This document shows, one piece after another, positions 52,730-60,999 of a DNA stretch of 64,000 bases. Location of the stretch: positions 682,001-746,000 of the forward strand of contig NZ_JABEDH010000002.1 of assembly GCF_029285175.1 (NCBI RefSeq). Direction: 5' to 3'. Both the position numbers and the translations under genes were made by a program. This DNA comes from Sulfitobacter sp. M05 (GTDB lineage Bacteria > Pseudomonadota > Alphaproteobacteria > Rhodobacterales > Rhodobacteraceae). The notes beneath the pieces are model-generated. The model made no database searches and was not told the origin of the DNA. It saw only the letters and a list, made by a program, of their open reading frames with translations. Position 1 is the stretch's first letter; each line of letters opens with the position of its first letter.

Positions 52730-52767
52730 GCGGTGCAGGGTGGTCAGTTCGGTGCCCTGCCCACCGC
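52730..52767. terminator. Possible bidirectional terminator hairpin
   Basis: GCGGT-GCAGGG pairs with CCCTGC-CC-ACCGC (two-base bulge) around a 14-base loop between convergent btuC and DUF418 genes. No T run. Confidence 0.35.
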
Positions 52768-52781
52768 ACCACTGATTCACT

Positions 52782-53837
52782 TTAGCCGGCAAGCTTGCGC
52801 ATCGCCGCTTCTATTGGACCACGTTTGAACCAGCGCGCCCAGACCAAGGCATAGAGAGTCGCCACCAGACAGAACAAAACGGAGGCGACAACGGCATTTG
52901 CAACGCTCTGGCCCTCTAGCATACCAAGAGCCTCAAGGGTGCCCATGCCGATCAGGATATGGGCGATGTAAAGTGTCAGGGTCTGCCGTCCTGCGGGCAC
53001 TATCAGTTGCAAAAGGCCCAAGGTCTTTAGGTGGTCGGAAACCATCAGGCAGATACCGACCACAATGCTGGCCGCGCCCAGACCGGCGAGCATGTAAAGC
53101 GGCATGGGCGGCACGGGTTCCGTGGTTACCAGTTCGGCAAGTTCGGGGTCAATCTGTCCCAGTTGCGCCCCAAGTGCCCCGCTTATCAGACCAGCACCGG
53201 CAAAGGTCACAATACCACCCAGAACAAGCGTCGCCTGTGTGGCGCGCTGGGCAAGAGAAATCCGGCTGAGAATGATGCCGAACACAAGAAAGCCCAACCA
53301 CGGGATGACCGGATGCCAGCCATTGAAGAACAGGTTTCGGACGAATCCAACAGGAGTCCAGAAACCGGAATAGGTATAGTCGTCCCAATTCCATCCGGCG
53401 TCATAATCCAAACCGAGAATCATCAGGGTGAATACAATGTTCAACCCGATCAGAACCGTGAAAAGCGCGCCATTGGCCAAAGGCAGCAATAAGACCCCGA
53501 ACAGGAAATAAAACGCATAGTAATGCAGAATGTCCGCATCAAAGATCGTCATGTTCAGCAGGCCAAGTAGCAGCAGAAAAATGGCACGTTTGACCGTGAC
53601 AGAGATCGTCTGATCCAGCCCCTTGCGCCCTGCCAGCCCCAAGCCGATGCCAGCAAGAACCACAAAAGTGGCCGCGGCCCGACCTTCAAGGGCGGTTGTC
53701 AGGTTGTTGAGCAGACCGGTCTGGTCTTCCGCGCCCATCGCAATCTTGAAGTTGACAATTACCATACCGACAAAAGCGACGTAGCGCGCCAGATCAAGCC
53801 CTTCGAGCCTTGCACCAGAGGATTGTGAAGCGTTCAT
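52782..53837 (-). CDS. DUF418/acyltransferase-like membrane protein
   Basis: A 351-residue protein with about ten membrane helices. The start RLEGLDLARYVAFVGMVIVNF is typical of DUF418 and related acyltransferase-type membrane proteins. The C-terminal PAGRQTLTLYIAHILIG is a second recurrent motif. It overlaps the sterol-desaturase-like gene by 4 nt, so it may help modify a lipid made there. Substrate unknown. Confidence 0.8.
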   Translation of the reverse strand: MNASQSSGARLEGLDLARYVAFVGMVIVNFKIAMGAEDQTGLLNNLTTALEGRAAATFVVLAGIGLGLAGRKGLDQTISVTVKRAIFLLLLGLLNMTIFDADILHYYAFYFLFGVLLLPLANGALFTVLIGLNIVFTLMILGLDYDAGWNWDDYTYSGFWTPVGFVRNLFFNGWHPVIPWLGFLVFGIILSRISLAQRATQATLVLGGIVTFAGAGLISGALGAQLGQIDPELAELVTTEPVPPMPLYMLAGLGAASIVVGICLMVSDHLKTLGLLQLIVPAGRQTLTLYIAHILIGMGTLEALGMLEGQSVANAVVASVLFCLVATLYALVWARWFKRGPIEAAMRKLAG

Positions 53838-54763
53838 TTGAGCGCTGGCCTTTCTTGTGTTGAACCGTTTTGCGGTTGTTGTGTGTCAGCATTCGCATCG
53901 GACTGAAAGTAATCCGGTCGCCATGACAGCCCGCCGAATATGATCCGCAGGCGGTCCTTCATCGTTCGGCATTTTTTGACGTCGTGCCAGATGCTGGCGA
54001 ATTCGGTGAATGTGATCCTGACGGGGTTGTTGGTGTGGATGTTGCGGGTCAGACCGTAGACAACTTTTTCCTCTTCGCGCTCAAAGGTGCCAAACAGCTT
54101 GTCCCATATCATCAGGATGCCGCCATAGTTCTTGTCCAGATACTGGTTGTTTGACCCATGATGAACCCGGTGGACCGATGGCGTGTTGAATACCTCGTCC
54201 AGCCAGCCCAGTTTCTGGACCCGTTCTGTGTGGACCCAGTGCTGGTACTGCGCAACTAGGATCAGCGCGACCAATGCCTGAAAGGGGTTGAACCCGATCA
54301 GGATCATCGGAATGAGGAACGCCCACTCAAAGAAGCCTTCGACAATGCTAAGGCGGAAACCGACGGTAAGGTTATAATCCTCAGAGCTGTGATGCACGCT
54401 GTGGCTTGCCCATAGAATCCGATGTTCATGCTCCAGCCGGTGCATCCAGTAATAGGTGAAATCGGCGGCCAGCAGGGCCAGTACCCATGTCCATGCTGTC
54501 ATTGGGATGGACAATGGTGTCAGATAATAGAAGGGAAGCAATGCGACAAACCCCAGAGAGGCAATTGCGGTTCTTTCGATCCCCTTGTGGGCGATGAAGA
54601 TCGCGCAATTGGCCAGCGTATCCTTCCACCGCCGTTCCTTACTGGTCAACAGGTCCAAAATAACCTCGAAGACGGTGATCGAGATATTCACGATAAACAG
54701 GGTGGCCACGACAAGCATGACCTGATGGACGTCGAACAGTGAAACGAGTTGGTCGATAGACAT
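53834..54763 (-). CDS. Sterol desaturase / fatty acid hydroxylase family protein
   Basis: A 309-residue integral membrane di-iron oxygenase. The histidine boxes are HRLEH, HSVHHSSED, HWVHTERV and VHRVHHGSN. Several helices surround them. Such enzymes hydroxylate or desaturate lipids or related hydrophobic substrates. It is followed by the DUF418 gene and preceded by a 61-residue membrane protein and a divergent TetR regulator, which probably controls all three. Confidence 0.9.
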   Translation of the reverse strand: MSIDQLVSLFDVHQVMLVVATLFIVNISITVFEVILDLLTSKERRWKDTLANCAIFIAHKGIERTAIASLGFVALLPFYYLTPLSIPMTAWTWVLALLAADFTYYWMHRLEHEHRILWASHSVHHSSEDYNLTVGFRLSIVEGFFEWAFLIPMILIGFNPFQALVALILVAQYQHWVHTERVQKLGWLDEVFNTPSVHRVHHGSNNQYLDKNYGGILMIWDKLFGTFEREEEKVVYGLTRNIHTNNPVRITFTEFASIWHDVKKCRTMKDRLRIIFGGLSWRPDYFQSDANADTQQPQNGSTQERPALK

Positions 54764-54801
54764 GTGAGCGCTCCTGAATGGCAGTTGGCTTGGTGTCGGG
54801 A

Positions 54802-54987
54802 TTAGGCTTTATCGCCCGATGCTTTTGCGTTGGTATCGGGGATAAAGTAGAGAAACCAAAGAAACCAAAGCACGCTTGTGAGGTCCCACCATGTGCCATC
54901 CGCTTGGAACACATCAAAGAGCTTGGGCAATGCGAAAACCCCAATCAATCCGAGGAAGCCAAGGTACCAGTGTTTTTGAATCGTCAT
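54802..54987 (-). CDS. Small membrane protein
   Basis: A 61-residue protein with two hydrophobic segments (YLGFLGLIGVFALPKLFDVF and WDLTSVLWFLWFLYFI). AAGGACTTATC gives a good ribosome-binding site. It begins the minus-strand operon with the desaturase-like and DUF418 genes and lies opposite the TetR gene. No family recognised. Confidence 0.7.
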   Translation of the reverse strand: MTIQKHWYLGFLGLIGVFALPKLFDVFQADGTWWDLTSVLWFLWFLYFIPDTNAKASGDKA

Positions 54988-55020
54988 GATAAGTCCTTTT
55001 AATACAAACTGCTCGATGAT

Positions 55021-55040
55021 ATGAACGAACGATCGTTCAT
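55021..55040. promoter_or_regulatory. TetR-type operator
   Basis: ATGAACGA-ACGA-TCGTTCAT is an inverted repeat with 8-bp arms between the divergent TetR gene and the 61-residue protein gene. Its TGAACGA/TCGTTCA arms resemble AcrR-like sites. Confidence 0.7.
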
Positions 55041-55072
55041 AATATGAGTTTCGATATTGCGAGTGTCAACCA

Positions 55073-55660
55073 GTGACCAAGAATGAAAAGCCGATCCACC
55101 CGCGCAAGTTCGAAATCAGTCGGGCTGCGGTCACCTGTTTTCTGGAGCGCGGCTATCACCAGACCGGGGTACGTGACATCGCCAAACAGGCGGGAATCAG
55201 TCTTGGCAATCTCTATAACCACTTCAAGGGCAAGGAGGCGGTATTGGCCTTCATCGCCGAGATTGATGGCAAAGAGCTGAACGGGTTTATTGAAAACCTG
55301 GCAGAGACTGCCGATCCTCGGGCCGCATTGGAGGGGTTTATCGACGACTATGCCGCCTATGCTTCCCGACCGGAGAACGCATTGTTGGGGGCCGAAATCC
55401 TGACGGAAGCGTTGCGCAATGAAACCATCGCCGAGGTATTTGGCAAAGACCGCCGGCGGATGATAGATGCTTTGGCCGGCTGTCTGGGCCGCGGTGCAAA
55501 AGCCGGGGTATTCAAGCCGCTTAGCGACGAAACGACAGTTGCCTGGTTGATCCTCGACGCATTGGAGGCGCAGGGCTTGCGAAGCCTTTCCAACTCGGCC
55601 CAAGGTGCCGCAACACTGAAGAACATCCGCGGGTTTCTTTTGGGGGGGGTCACGCCCTAA
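55073..55660 (+). CDS. TetR/AcrR-family transcriptional regulator
   Basis: A 195-residue TetR regulator. The HTH (ISRAAVTCFLERGYHQTGVRDIAKQAGISLGNLYNHFKGKE) is complete. GTG 55073 is used as start because no in-frame ATG precedes the HTH. It is divergent from the membrane/lipid operon, with an inverted repeat between them, and probably represses both. Confidence 0.88.
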   Translation: MTKNEKPIHPRKFEISRAAVTCFLERGYHQTGVRDIAKQAGISLGNLYNHFKGKEAVLAFIAEIDGKELNGFIENLAETADPRAALEGFIDDYAAYASRPENALLGAEILTEALRNETIAEVFGKDRRRMIDALAGCLGRGAKAGVFKPLSDETTVAWLILDALEAQGLRSLSNSAQGAATLKNIRGFLLGGVTP

Positions 55661-55679
55661 TGCGCTATTTGTTCAGAGC

Positions 55680-56129
55680 CTAGCCTATGGTTGCCTGTCG
55701 TCTTTTGTTGCCCATGGCGCGGCCGTCACGAATGCTCATTCCCATGAGCGTTAGATTGACAGCACCGGCAATCAACTCGACACCCTGTAAGATAAAAAAG
55801 GTTGTGTCAAACTCCCCCGCACTTGCCTTGGCCTCAAGATAGACGGCCAAGGGCAAAAGCACTAACAAGCCGTTGGCGGCGATGAAAGGCATCCGCTTTT
55901 TCTTGGCGCGGGCAGGCAGGTCTTTTCGCCGCTGCCCCATGGACATGCCTGTGGCCCCGACGATGGCCATTGACGGGACGAGAACAAACATTCCCTTAAG
56001 GATCATTCCTTTTACAAACGCGACCGTTTCATGTGTCCCGAACATTTCACTGGCCACTGTCGAGGACCAGAACGTAAGGATCATCAGAAAACCGATCCCC
56101 CCTGCGAATGGATGTATCTTCTTGATCAT
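55680..56129 (-). CDS. Conserved membrane protein
   Basis: A 149-residue protein with about four hydrophobic helices (GGIGFLMILTFWSSTVA, GMFVLVPSMAIVGATGM, ANGLLVLLPLAVYLEA, GVELIAGAVNLTLMGM). ATG 56129 is preferred: AGGGAG lies 6 bases upstream. An ATG at 56144 overlaps the upstream ABM gene. Function unknown; operon with the ABM gene. Confidence 0.75.
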   Translation of the reverse strand: MIKKIHPFAGGIGFLMILTFWSSTVASEMFGTHETVAFVKGMILKGMFVLVPSMAIVGATGMSMGQRRKDLPARAKKKRMPFIAANGLLVLLPLAVYLEAKASAGEFDTTFFILQGVELIAGAVNLTLMGMSIRDGRAMGNKRRQATIG

Positions 56130-56140
56130 TTTGGTCTCCC

Positions 56141-56509
56141 TCATGCTGTACAGTGGTTTTCGACCGCGAGCTTCTTGAACAGATGCGGGCGGGCAACTGC
56201 GCTGGCTGGATATTCGGCAATGCGCCGCTGGAATTCCGGATGGGAAAACGCGTTGCGAAAGCTCTCAACATCCTGCCAAACCGCGTAGTTCACATATGTG
56301 GAGCTGCCGGCAAGTCCCTTGTGCAATTGGGTCGAGATATAACCCGGCTGGGCCTTCATGAAATCGGCGTCATGCGCCCAAGCCTTAAGCAGCGCTTCTT
56401 CGTCTGCCGGTGCGACGGTAAAGAGATTGACCAATACAATCGGCCCTTCTTCTGACTGCATCTGATCGGCAAGGGTTACAGCCGAGTCGAGTTCTTGAAA
56501 TCCTGACAT
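56141..56509 (-). CDS. Antibiotic biosynthesis monooxygenase (ABM) domain protein
   Basis: A 122-residue single ABM-fold protein (IVLVNLFTVAPADEEALLKAWAHDADFMKAQPGYISTQLHKGL, then YVNYAVWQDVESFRNAF). These small dimeric ferredoxin-like enzymes oxidise quinones or degrade heme or aromatic compounds. It is divergent from a MarR regulator, with two operators in the shared region, so it is a likely target. Substrate unknown. Confidence 0.85.
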   Translation of the reverse strand: MSGFQELDSAVTLADQMQSEEGPIVLVNLFTVAPADEEALLKAWAHDADFMKAQPGYISTQLHKGLAGSSTYVNYAVWQDVESFRNAFSHPEFQRRIAEYPASAVARPHLFKKLAVENHCTA

Positions 56510-56530
56510 GGTCGTCCTTTCTAAAGTGTT

Positions 56531-56571
56531 TAGATAGCATGCTATCTATTATTGCATAGCAAGCTATGCAA
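56531..56571. promoter_or_regulatory. Two tandem MarR operators
   Basis: TAGATAGC-AT-GCTATCTA (56531-56548) and TTGCATAGC-AA-GCTATGCAA (56552-56571) are both perfect palindromes sharing the core ATAGC-NN-GCTAT. Their centres are 22 bases apart, about two helix turns. They lie between the divergent ABM and MarR genes. Confidence 0.8.
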
Positions 56572-56586
56572 CTGTTATTTGGAGCC

Positions 56587-57015
56587 ATGGAATTTAAGAA
56601 AGAAGACTCAGCCGGCTATCTCATTAACCACGTGGGCAGATTGTTCGCCAAAGGCCTGCAGGAGCGAATCGCGCCCCTCGGGCTAACGATTGGGCAGTTT
56701 CCGATCTTGCTTGAGCTGTGGCAGTCAGACGGAATTTCACAACGGGAGTTATTGGCCAAGATCGATGTCGAGCAGGCGACGTTGGCAAATACCCTAAACC
56801 GGATGGAACGGGACGGGCTGGTGAAGCGAACCAAGCATCCGGCAGACGCCCGGGCGCAACAGATTTGGCTGACTGATTACGCAAAATCCTTAAAAGACGC
56901 GGCATATCAGGCTGCCCGTGACCAGAATGCCGCTGCTCTAAATGTTCTGAGTGGCGCTGAACAGCGCACCTTCAATGACCTGATGCGCCGGGTGATCTTA
57001 GGAATAAAAACCTGA
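56587..57015 (+). CDS. MarR-family transcriptional regulator
   Basis: A 142-residue winged-helix MarR protein (GISQRELLAKIDVEQATLANTLNRMERDGLVKRTKHPADARAQQIWLT). ATG 56587 has GGAG only 2 bases upstream. ATG 56566 would start inside the second palindrome and lacks a site, so 56587 is preferred. It likely represses itself and the divergent ABM/membrane operon. Confidence 0.88.
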   Translation: MEFKKEDSAGYLINHVGRLFAKGLQERIAPLGLTIGQFPILLELWQSDGISQRELLAKIDVEQATLANTLNRMERDGLVKRTKHPADARAQQIWLTDYAKSLKDAAYQAARDQNAAALNVLSGAEQRTFNDLMRRVILGIKT

Positions 57016-57029
57016 TTGAAAACCGTGGA

Positions 57030-57560
57030 TTAGCGGCGATGAGTGGCCGCTATCCGTGATATCTCCTCATAGATTCCAGCCAGTATATTGAGGGTCTGCC
57101 CCGCTTCTTTCAAACGATTGTCAAACTCTGGCAAGCTCTTGATCTGTTCAATCAAAAGCCGCGCCCGAACGGCGCTGTAATCGTCAGTAATTTGCTTGCC
57201 TTTGTCGGTCGCTTGATAGGTGACGCCTGTTCTGCCTGACCCCTGCTTTTCGATTAACCCTTCGCTAACCAGTTTGCGCATCGAATACTGGATGTTGGGG
57301 ATGTCATCGCGGTTTGTTAGCCGCGCAAGTTCCTTGATGCTTTTTGCCCGGTCATTCATGCGCACGATGTGCAGCAACGCGTTCTCGGGACCGCTGGCGG
57401 CCAGGTCCCCGACAGAGGCCAGACACTCGGTTTGCCAACGCCCGAAAGCCTCAAAACACCGCATCAGGGAAAACTCCAATTCGGTACAGGCCACCTCGGT
57501 TTCGCTGCCTGAAAGGTGCCAGCGATAGTTGAGATCCTGGGTGTCTTGGTCTGTGGGCAT
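57030..57560 (-). CDS. Winged-helix (MarR-like) regulator
   Basis: A 176-residue protein with a long N-terminal arm (LNYRWHLSGSETEVACTELEFSLMRCFEAFGRWQ) and a MarR-type wHTH (KSIKELARLTNRDDIPNIQYSMRKLVSEGLIEKQGSGRTGV). It is divergent from the luciferase-like monooxygenase and probably regulates it. Its DNA site may be the palindrome at 57633. Confidence 0.82.
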   Translation of the reverse strand: MPTDQDTQDLNYRWHLSGSETEVACTELEFSLMRCFEAFGRWQTECLASVGDLAASGPENALLHIVRMNDRAKSIKELARLTNRDDIPNIQYSMRKLVSEGLIEKQGSGRTGVTYQATDKGKQITDDYSAVRARLLIEQIKSLPEFDNRLKEAGQTLNILAGIYEEISRIAATHRR

Positions 57561-57632
57561 GATGGGCTCTTTCGCAGTTCAGGCAGAGCTTACTTTCGAA
57601 TTTGTTTGACGGAAAGAGATTTTGGCGTACAG

Positions 57633-57644
57633 TTTAAGCTTAAA
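57633..57644. promoter_or_regulatory. Candidate operator of the monooxygenase operon
   Basis: TTTAAGCTTAAA is a perfect 12-bp palindrome 38 bases upstream of the monooxygenase start, between it and the divergent winged-helix gene. Confidence 0.4.
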
Positions 57645-57682
57645 AATTAAATTAAAAGTCTATCTAAACGGGAGGAAATGAG

Positions 57683-58774
57683 ATGGCTAAGAATATGATG
57701 AAGGACAAAACGGGCTTCAAACTGGGGACGTTTTCGTCAAACTGCTCTTCGGGAATGACTGTTACCAAGTCGCCGGACCGCTGGGTAAACAGCTGGGAAA
57801 ACAATCTGAAACTGGGCAAGATGCTGGATGAGGCGGGCATTGATTTCATGCTGCCCATCGCCCGCTGGGTGGGGTACGGCGGTGAAACGGATTTCCATGG
57901 TGGTGTGCTTGAAACGGTCACCTGGGCCACGGCGTTGCTGGCGTCGACCAAGAATATTAGTGTTTTTGCGACAATGCACACCGCAGCCAATAATCCGGTT
58001 GTGGCGGCCAAACAGGTCGCCACAATGGATCAGGTTGGCAACGGTCGCGCCGGGTTGAACATCGTCGCCGGGTGGAACAAACCGGAATACGAGGCGCTGG
58101 GGCTGACCTTGGCTGACGATCACGAGACGCGTTATGGTTATGCGCAGGAATGGTTTGATATTATCCAGAAACTGTGGACGTCAGAGGAGTACTTTGACTG
58201 GGACGGCACCTATTTCAACCTCAAACATGTTGCCGGTGACCCCAAGCCGGTGGACGGTCGCCCGCCAATCCTGAACGCGGCGGGGTCCGAAATTGGGCGT
58301 GCCTTCGCAACCGACAATGCGGACTACCTGTTCACGCCCGCGATTGATCTGACGCGCTCTGTCGAAGAGATCAAAGAGCTGAAAGAGCTGGCCAAGACCA
58401 AAGGCCGTGATGTTGGGGTTCTGACCTTCAGCCATGTCATTTGTCGCGAAACCGAGGAAGAGGCCACAGCCCTGCGGGACCGTCTGATGGGGGATCTGGC
58501 AGACTGGGATGCGGTTGATAACCTCGTCAATCTGCAATTCGCGCATGCGCAATCTTTCCCGCATGATCTGCTGGCCCAGATCAAGGATCTGTTCGCGATG
58601 GGGCACGGTGGCTTTCCGCTTGTGGGCACGCCGCGTCAGGTCGCAGACGGTATCATCAAGCTGCACGAAACCGGCTTTTCTGGGACGACACTGTCGTTTG
58701 TCGACTACGTCGAGGAGTTCCCCTATTTCCGCGATAATGTTCTGCCCTTGCTTGCAGAAGCTGGCATTCGGTAA
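57683..58774 (+). CDS. LLM-class flavin-dependent monooxygenase (RutA-like)
   Basis: A 363-residue bacterial luciferase-like oxygenase. Motifs: MLPIARWVGYGGETDFHGG, STKNISVFATMHTAANNPVV and GRAGLNIVAGWNKPEYEALG, as in FMN-dependent RutA/SfnG-type enzymes. Start 57683 has GGGAGGAAATGAG upstream. The flavin reductase starts at the stop (1-nt overlap), forming a two-component monooxygenase. Substrate unknown; no pyrimidine-degradation or sulfone genes accompany it. Confidence 0.9.
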   Translation: MAKNMMKDKTGFKLGTFSSNCSSGMTVTKSPDRWVNSWENNLKLGKMLDEAGIDFMLPIARWVGYGGETDFHGGVLETVTWATALLASTKNISVFATMHTAANNPVVAAKQVATMDQVGNGRAGLNIVAGWNKPEYEALGLTLADDHETRYGYAQEWFDIIQKLWTSEEYFDWDGTYFNLKHVAGDPKPVDGRPPILNAAGSEIGRAFATDNADYLFTPAIDLTRSVEEIKELKELAKTKGRDVGVLTFSHVICRETEEEATALRDRLMGDLADWDAVDNLVNLQFAHAQSFPHDLLAQIKDLFAMGHGGFPLVGTPRQVADGIIKLHETGFSGTTLSFVDYVEEFPYFRDNVLPLLAEAGIR

Positions 58775-59271
58775 TGGGCGTGTCCTTTCAAAAAGACTTC
58801 ACCAACGCGCTTCGGGCGTTGGTGGGCAACTGTTCGGTGATTACGGTGGGGGACGGCGATGATGTTTCGGGCCTTGTGGTAACCTCTGCGATTTCGCTCA
58901 GCGCGGAGCCGCCGTTGCTGCTTGCCTGCGTTAACCGCGCCTCATCCAGCTGGCCGTTGCTGGAAAAGTACCGCAGGTTTGGCTGGTCGTCGCTGGGTGC
59001 TGAACATCAGAAAGTCGCCGAAAACTTTTCCGGGTTCGGGGGCGTGAAAGGGGCCAAACGATATGAAGGTGCCGAATGGGAGGTTGCCCAAACCGGTGCC
59101 CTGCTTCTGAAAGGGGCCCCTGCGGCGTTCGATTGTGAAGTCGAGGAAATGATCGACCGGGCAACCCATTCGATTGTGATCGGGCGGGTGCGGTCCATTC
59201 AGGCGTGCGAGAACACCGGCGCATTGGTCTATTGGAATGGATCGTTCATGCCACTGGCCAAGGCGTCCTAG
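58774..59271 (+). CDS. Flavin reductase domain protein
   Basis: A 165-residue FMN-binding reductase (VTSAISLSAEPPLLLACVNRASSSW, FGWSSLGAEHQKVAENFSG, EEMIDRATHSIVIGRV). It would supply reduced flavin to the upstream oxygenase, with which it overlaps by 1 nt. Confidence 0.88.
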   Translation: MGVSFQKDFTNALRALVGNCSVITVGDGDDVSGLVVTSAISLSAEPPLLLACVNRASSSWPLLEKYRRFGWSSLGAEHQKVAENFSGFGGVKGAKRYEGAEWEVAQTGALLLKGAPAAFDCEVEEMIDRATHSIVIGRVRSIQACENTGALVYWNGSFMPLAKAS

Positions 59272-59355
59272 AGCTTTTTGAGTTCAACTTGAGATATCAC
59301 GCCCAGCCTCCACCGCGGTGTGATGATGATCGGGTTGGCGCGTTTGCGCCGCCGG

Positions 59356-60378
59356 TCATTGCGCGGTGCGGCCCTGTTGTTTTTGCTCGGTGATCCAGTT
59401 GGTGATTTCTTTCAAAGCACCTGGTGCAAAGGCGAAACGTCCTTCCAAAACGAAGCGTGCCTTTGCGATCCATGACCAATCTTCAACCAGCTGCCAGTTG
59501 TAAGGGCTGGATTTCAACAACCCATGTGTCGCCTTGGGCCAAAGGGTGATTTCGCTGCCTGTATTTCGGGCTTCCAATGCCCGAGTATAGATTGCCGAGT
59601 CGCGCCCGGCATCGACGTTCAGGTCATCTGCACCCCAAATGGCAAACAGTGGCAGGTCAAGATCGGCCAGATACGGGCGTGCATCGGCCTGCCGGTTCCT
59701 GCGGATGAAGTGCCAGCGGTCCGTCGACATGCCCGCCGGCGCATGTTCCGCTTGGGCATTGGGACCAAAAATCCGGTCATCAGTCTGCCGTTGCGCTGTG
59801 ATGGTCTCATCTATTGCCGCGCGGTCCATGCCAAGTGCGGCCAGCCGGACAGAAGTGTAATAATCGCCTTGATCCTGCCAAGAGACGGCAGCACCGATCA
59901 GCACAAGAAAATCGGCGTCTTCCTGCGACAATTGTGGCAAGACCCATCCGGCCTGTGAAAATCCGAGCGCCCCAAGGGGGATCGCGTCAAAGCGCTGTTT
60001 AAGTAAACGCAGGGCGGCGCGGGTTTCGTCCACCCGATTTGCCATGGATTGATGCAGCCAGTTCCCGCCAGACCGACCGACGCCGGGCTTGTCCCAGCTT
60101 GCGACGGCGATTCCGCGGTCGAGAAAGGTATTGATGAACGGCGCATAGCCTCCGCCTGACAGCCGGTCTTGGGCACCATCACCATGCACGATGACCACAG
60201 CGGCCAGCGGCGGCCCGTCTGGCAGCCAAAGTGCCCCCGAAACCGAAGCCTCCCCGTTGTTGAAATCGAAATCTGCGCTTTGCCACCGGTCCAAGTCATG
60301 GTCCGCAAGACGCCAGAACATGACTCCAGCCGCAGCGATGAGCGTTAGGGCATATGAAATGATCAACCGAGGTTTCAC
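59356..60378 (-). CDS. Alpha/beta hydrolase with N-terminal anchor
   Basis: A 340-residue protein. A hydrophobic N-terminal segment (LIISYALTLIAAAGVMFW) suggests export or anchoring. The nucleophile elbow is LGFSQAGW with serine; WGADDLNVDAGRD contains a likely acid and KATHGLL the histidine. It acts on ester or peptide-like substrates in the periplasm; identity unknown. Convergent with the flavin reductase gene. Confidence 0.82.
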   Translation of the reverse strand: MKPRLIISYALTLIAAAGVMFWRLADHDLDRWQSADFDFNNGEASVSGALWLPDGPPLAAVVIVHGDGAQDRLSGGGYAPFINTFLDRGIAVASWDKPGVGRSGGNWLHQSMANRVDETRAALRLLKQRFDAIPLGALGFSQAGWVLPQLSQEDADFLVLIGAAVSWQDQGDYYTSVRLAALGMDRAAIDETITAQRQTDDRIFGPNAQAEHAPAGMSTDRWHFIRRNRQADARPYLADLDLPLFAIWGADDLNVDAGRDSAIYTRALEARNTGSEITLWPKATHGLLKSSPYNWQLVEDWSWIAKARFVLEGRFAFAPGALKEITNWITEQKQQGRTAQ

Positions 60379-60490
60379 CTGAACTTGCCCCGAAAATTCA
60401 ATTACTCATTGGGATAGAATGCCATCCGGATGAGATCAATCGCCATATCCTCAGTTTCAGATCCGCGCCTCATCGTATAGGGCAGATCGC

Positions 60491-60784
60491 CTATGTAGGA
60501 TTTGTGCGCACAGCTTCCCAATGGGCACCCATTGCAACGATACAGGACGTGCCATTCGCATAGCTCTGGACGATCACCCAATCGCCATTTCGCGCCGTAA
60601 CCCAGACCTCAAGCATGGTTTCCGGGTCGCGCAGTCCCATGCCCTGACGCTTGGCCCCCAGAACCTGCTCTAGGGTCTCTGTCATACGCGCGCTGTCGTC
60701 ACAGCTGACATTGGCCAGTTGCGCCTGCGCAAGCCCGGGCAGGGCGATACAAAGATAAAGAGTTAAAACAAGACGATAGATCAT
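60491..60784 (-). CDS. Small secreted hypothetical protein
   Basis: A 97-residue protein with a signal peptide (MIYRLVLTLYLCIALPGLAQA) and one mature domain with two cysteines (ANVSCDD and NGTSCIV), likely disulfide-linked. The ribosome-binding site is weak. No family recognised; single-gene unit beside the phosphonate operon. Confidence 0.6.
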   Translation of the reverse strand: MIYRLVLTLYLCIALPGLAQAQLANVSCDDSARMTETLEQVLGAKRQGMGLRDPETMLEVWVTARNGDWVIVQSYANGTSCIVAMGAHWEAVRTNPT

Positions 60785-60944
60785 ATCTGAAACCCAGCTG
60801 CGTGGGCCTTAAGTGTAACAGTTAAATGACGGCCTGTGGAAAAATTTGCCTACCCCGTTGGATTAAGTGGGCCGCCAACCGGAAAAGGGACCAATACGGA
60901 TTGTCATCGTTCCGTTGCACAAGTTTTAAGAAACTGAATCTAAA

Positions 60945-60962
60945 ACGTCATTTGTCTGTCGC
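60945..60962 (+). promoter_or_regulatory. Pho box upstream of phnC
   Basis: ACGTCAT-TTGT-CTGTCGC fits the 7-4-7 direct-repeat PhoB box (CTGTCAT-N4-CTGTCAY) with few mismatches, 37 bases before the phnC start. A weaker copy (TTGTCAT-CGTT-CCGTTGC at 60901-60918) is 44 bases away, four 11-bp repeats. Confidence 0.65.
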
Positions 60963-60999
60963 GTTCACGGGCTACTCGCCTCCCAAACAAGGGGGCGAT

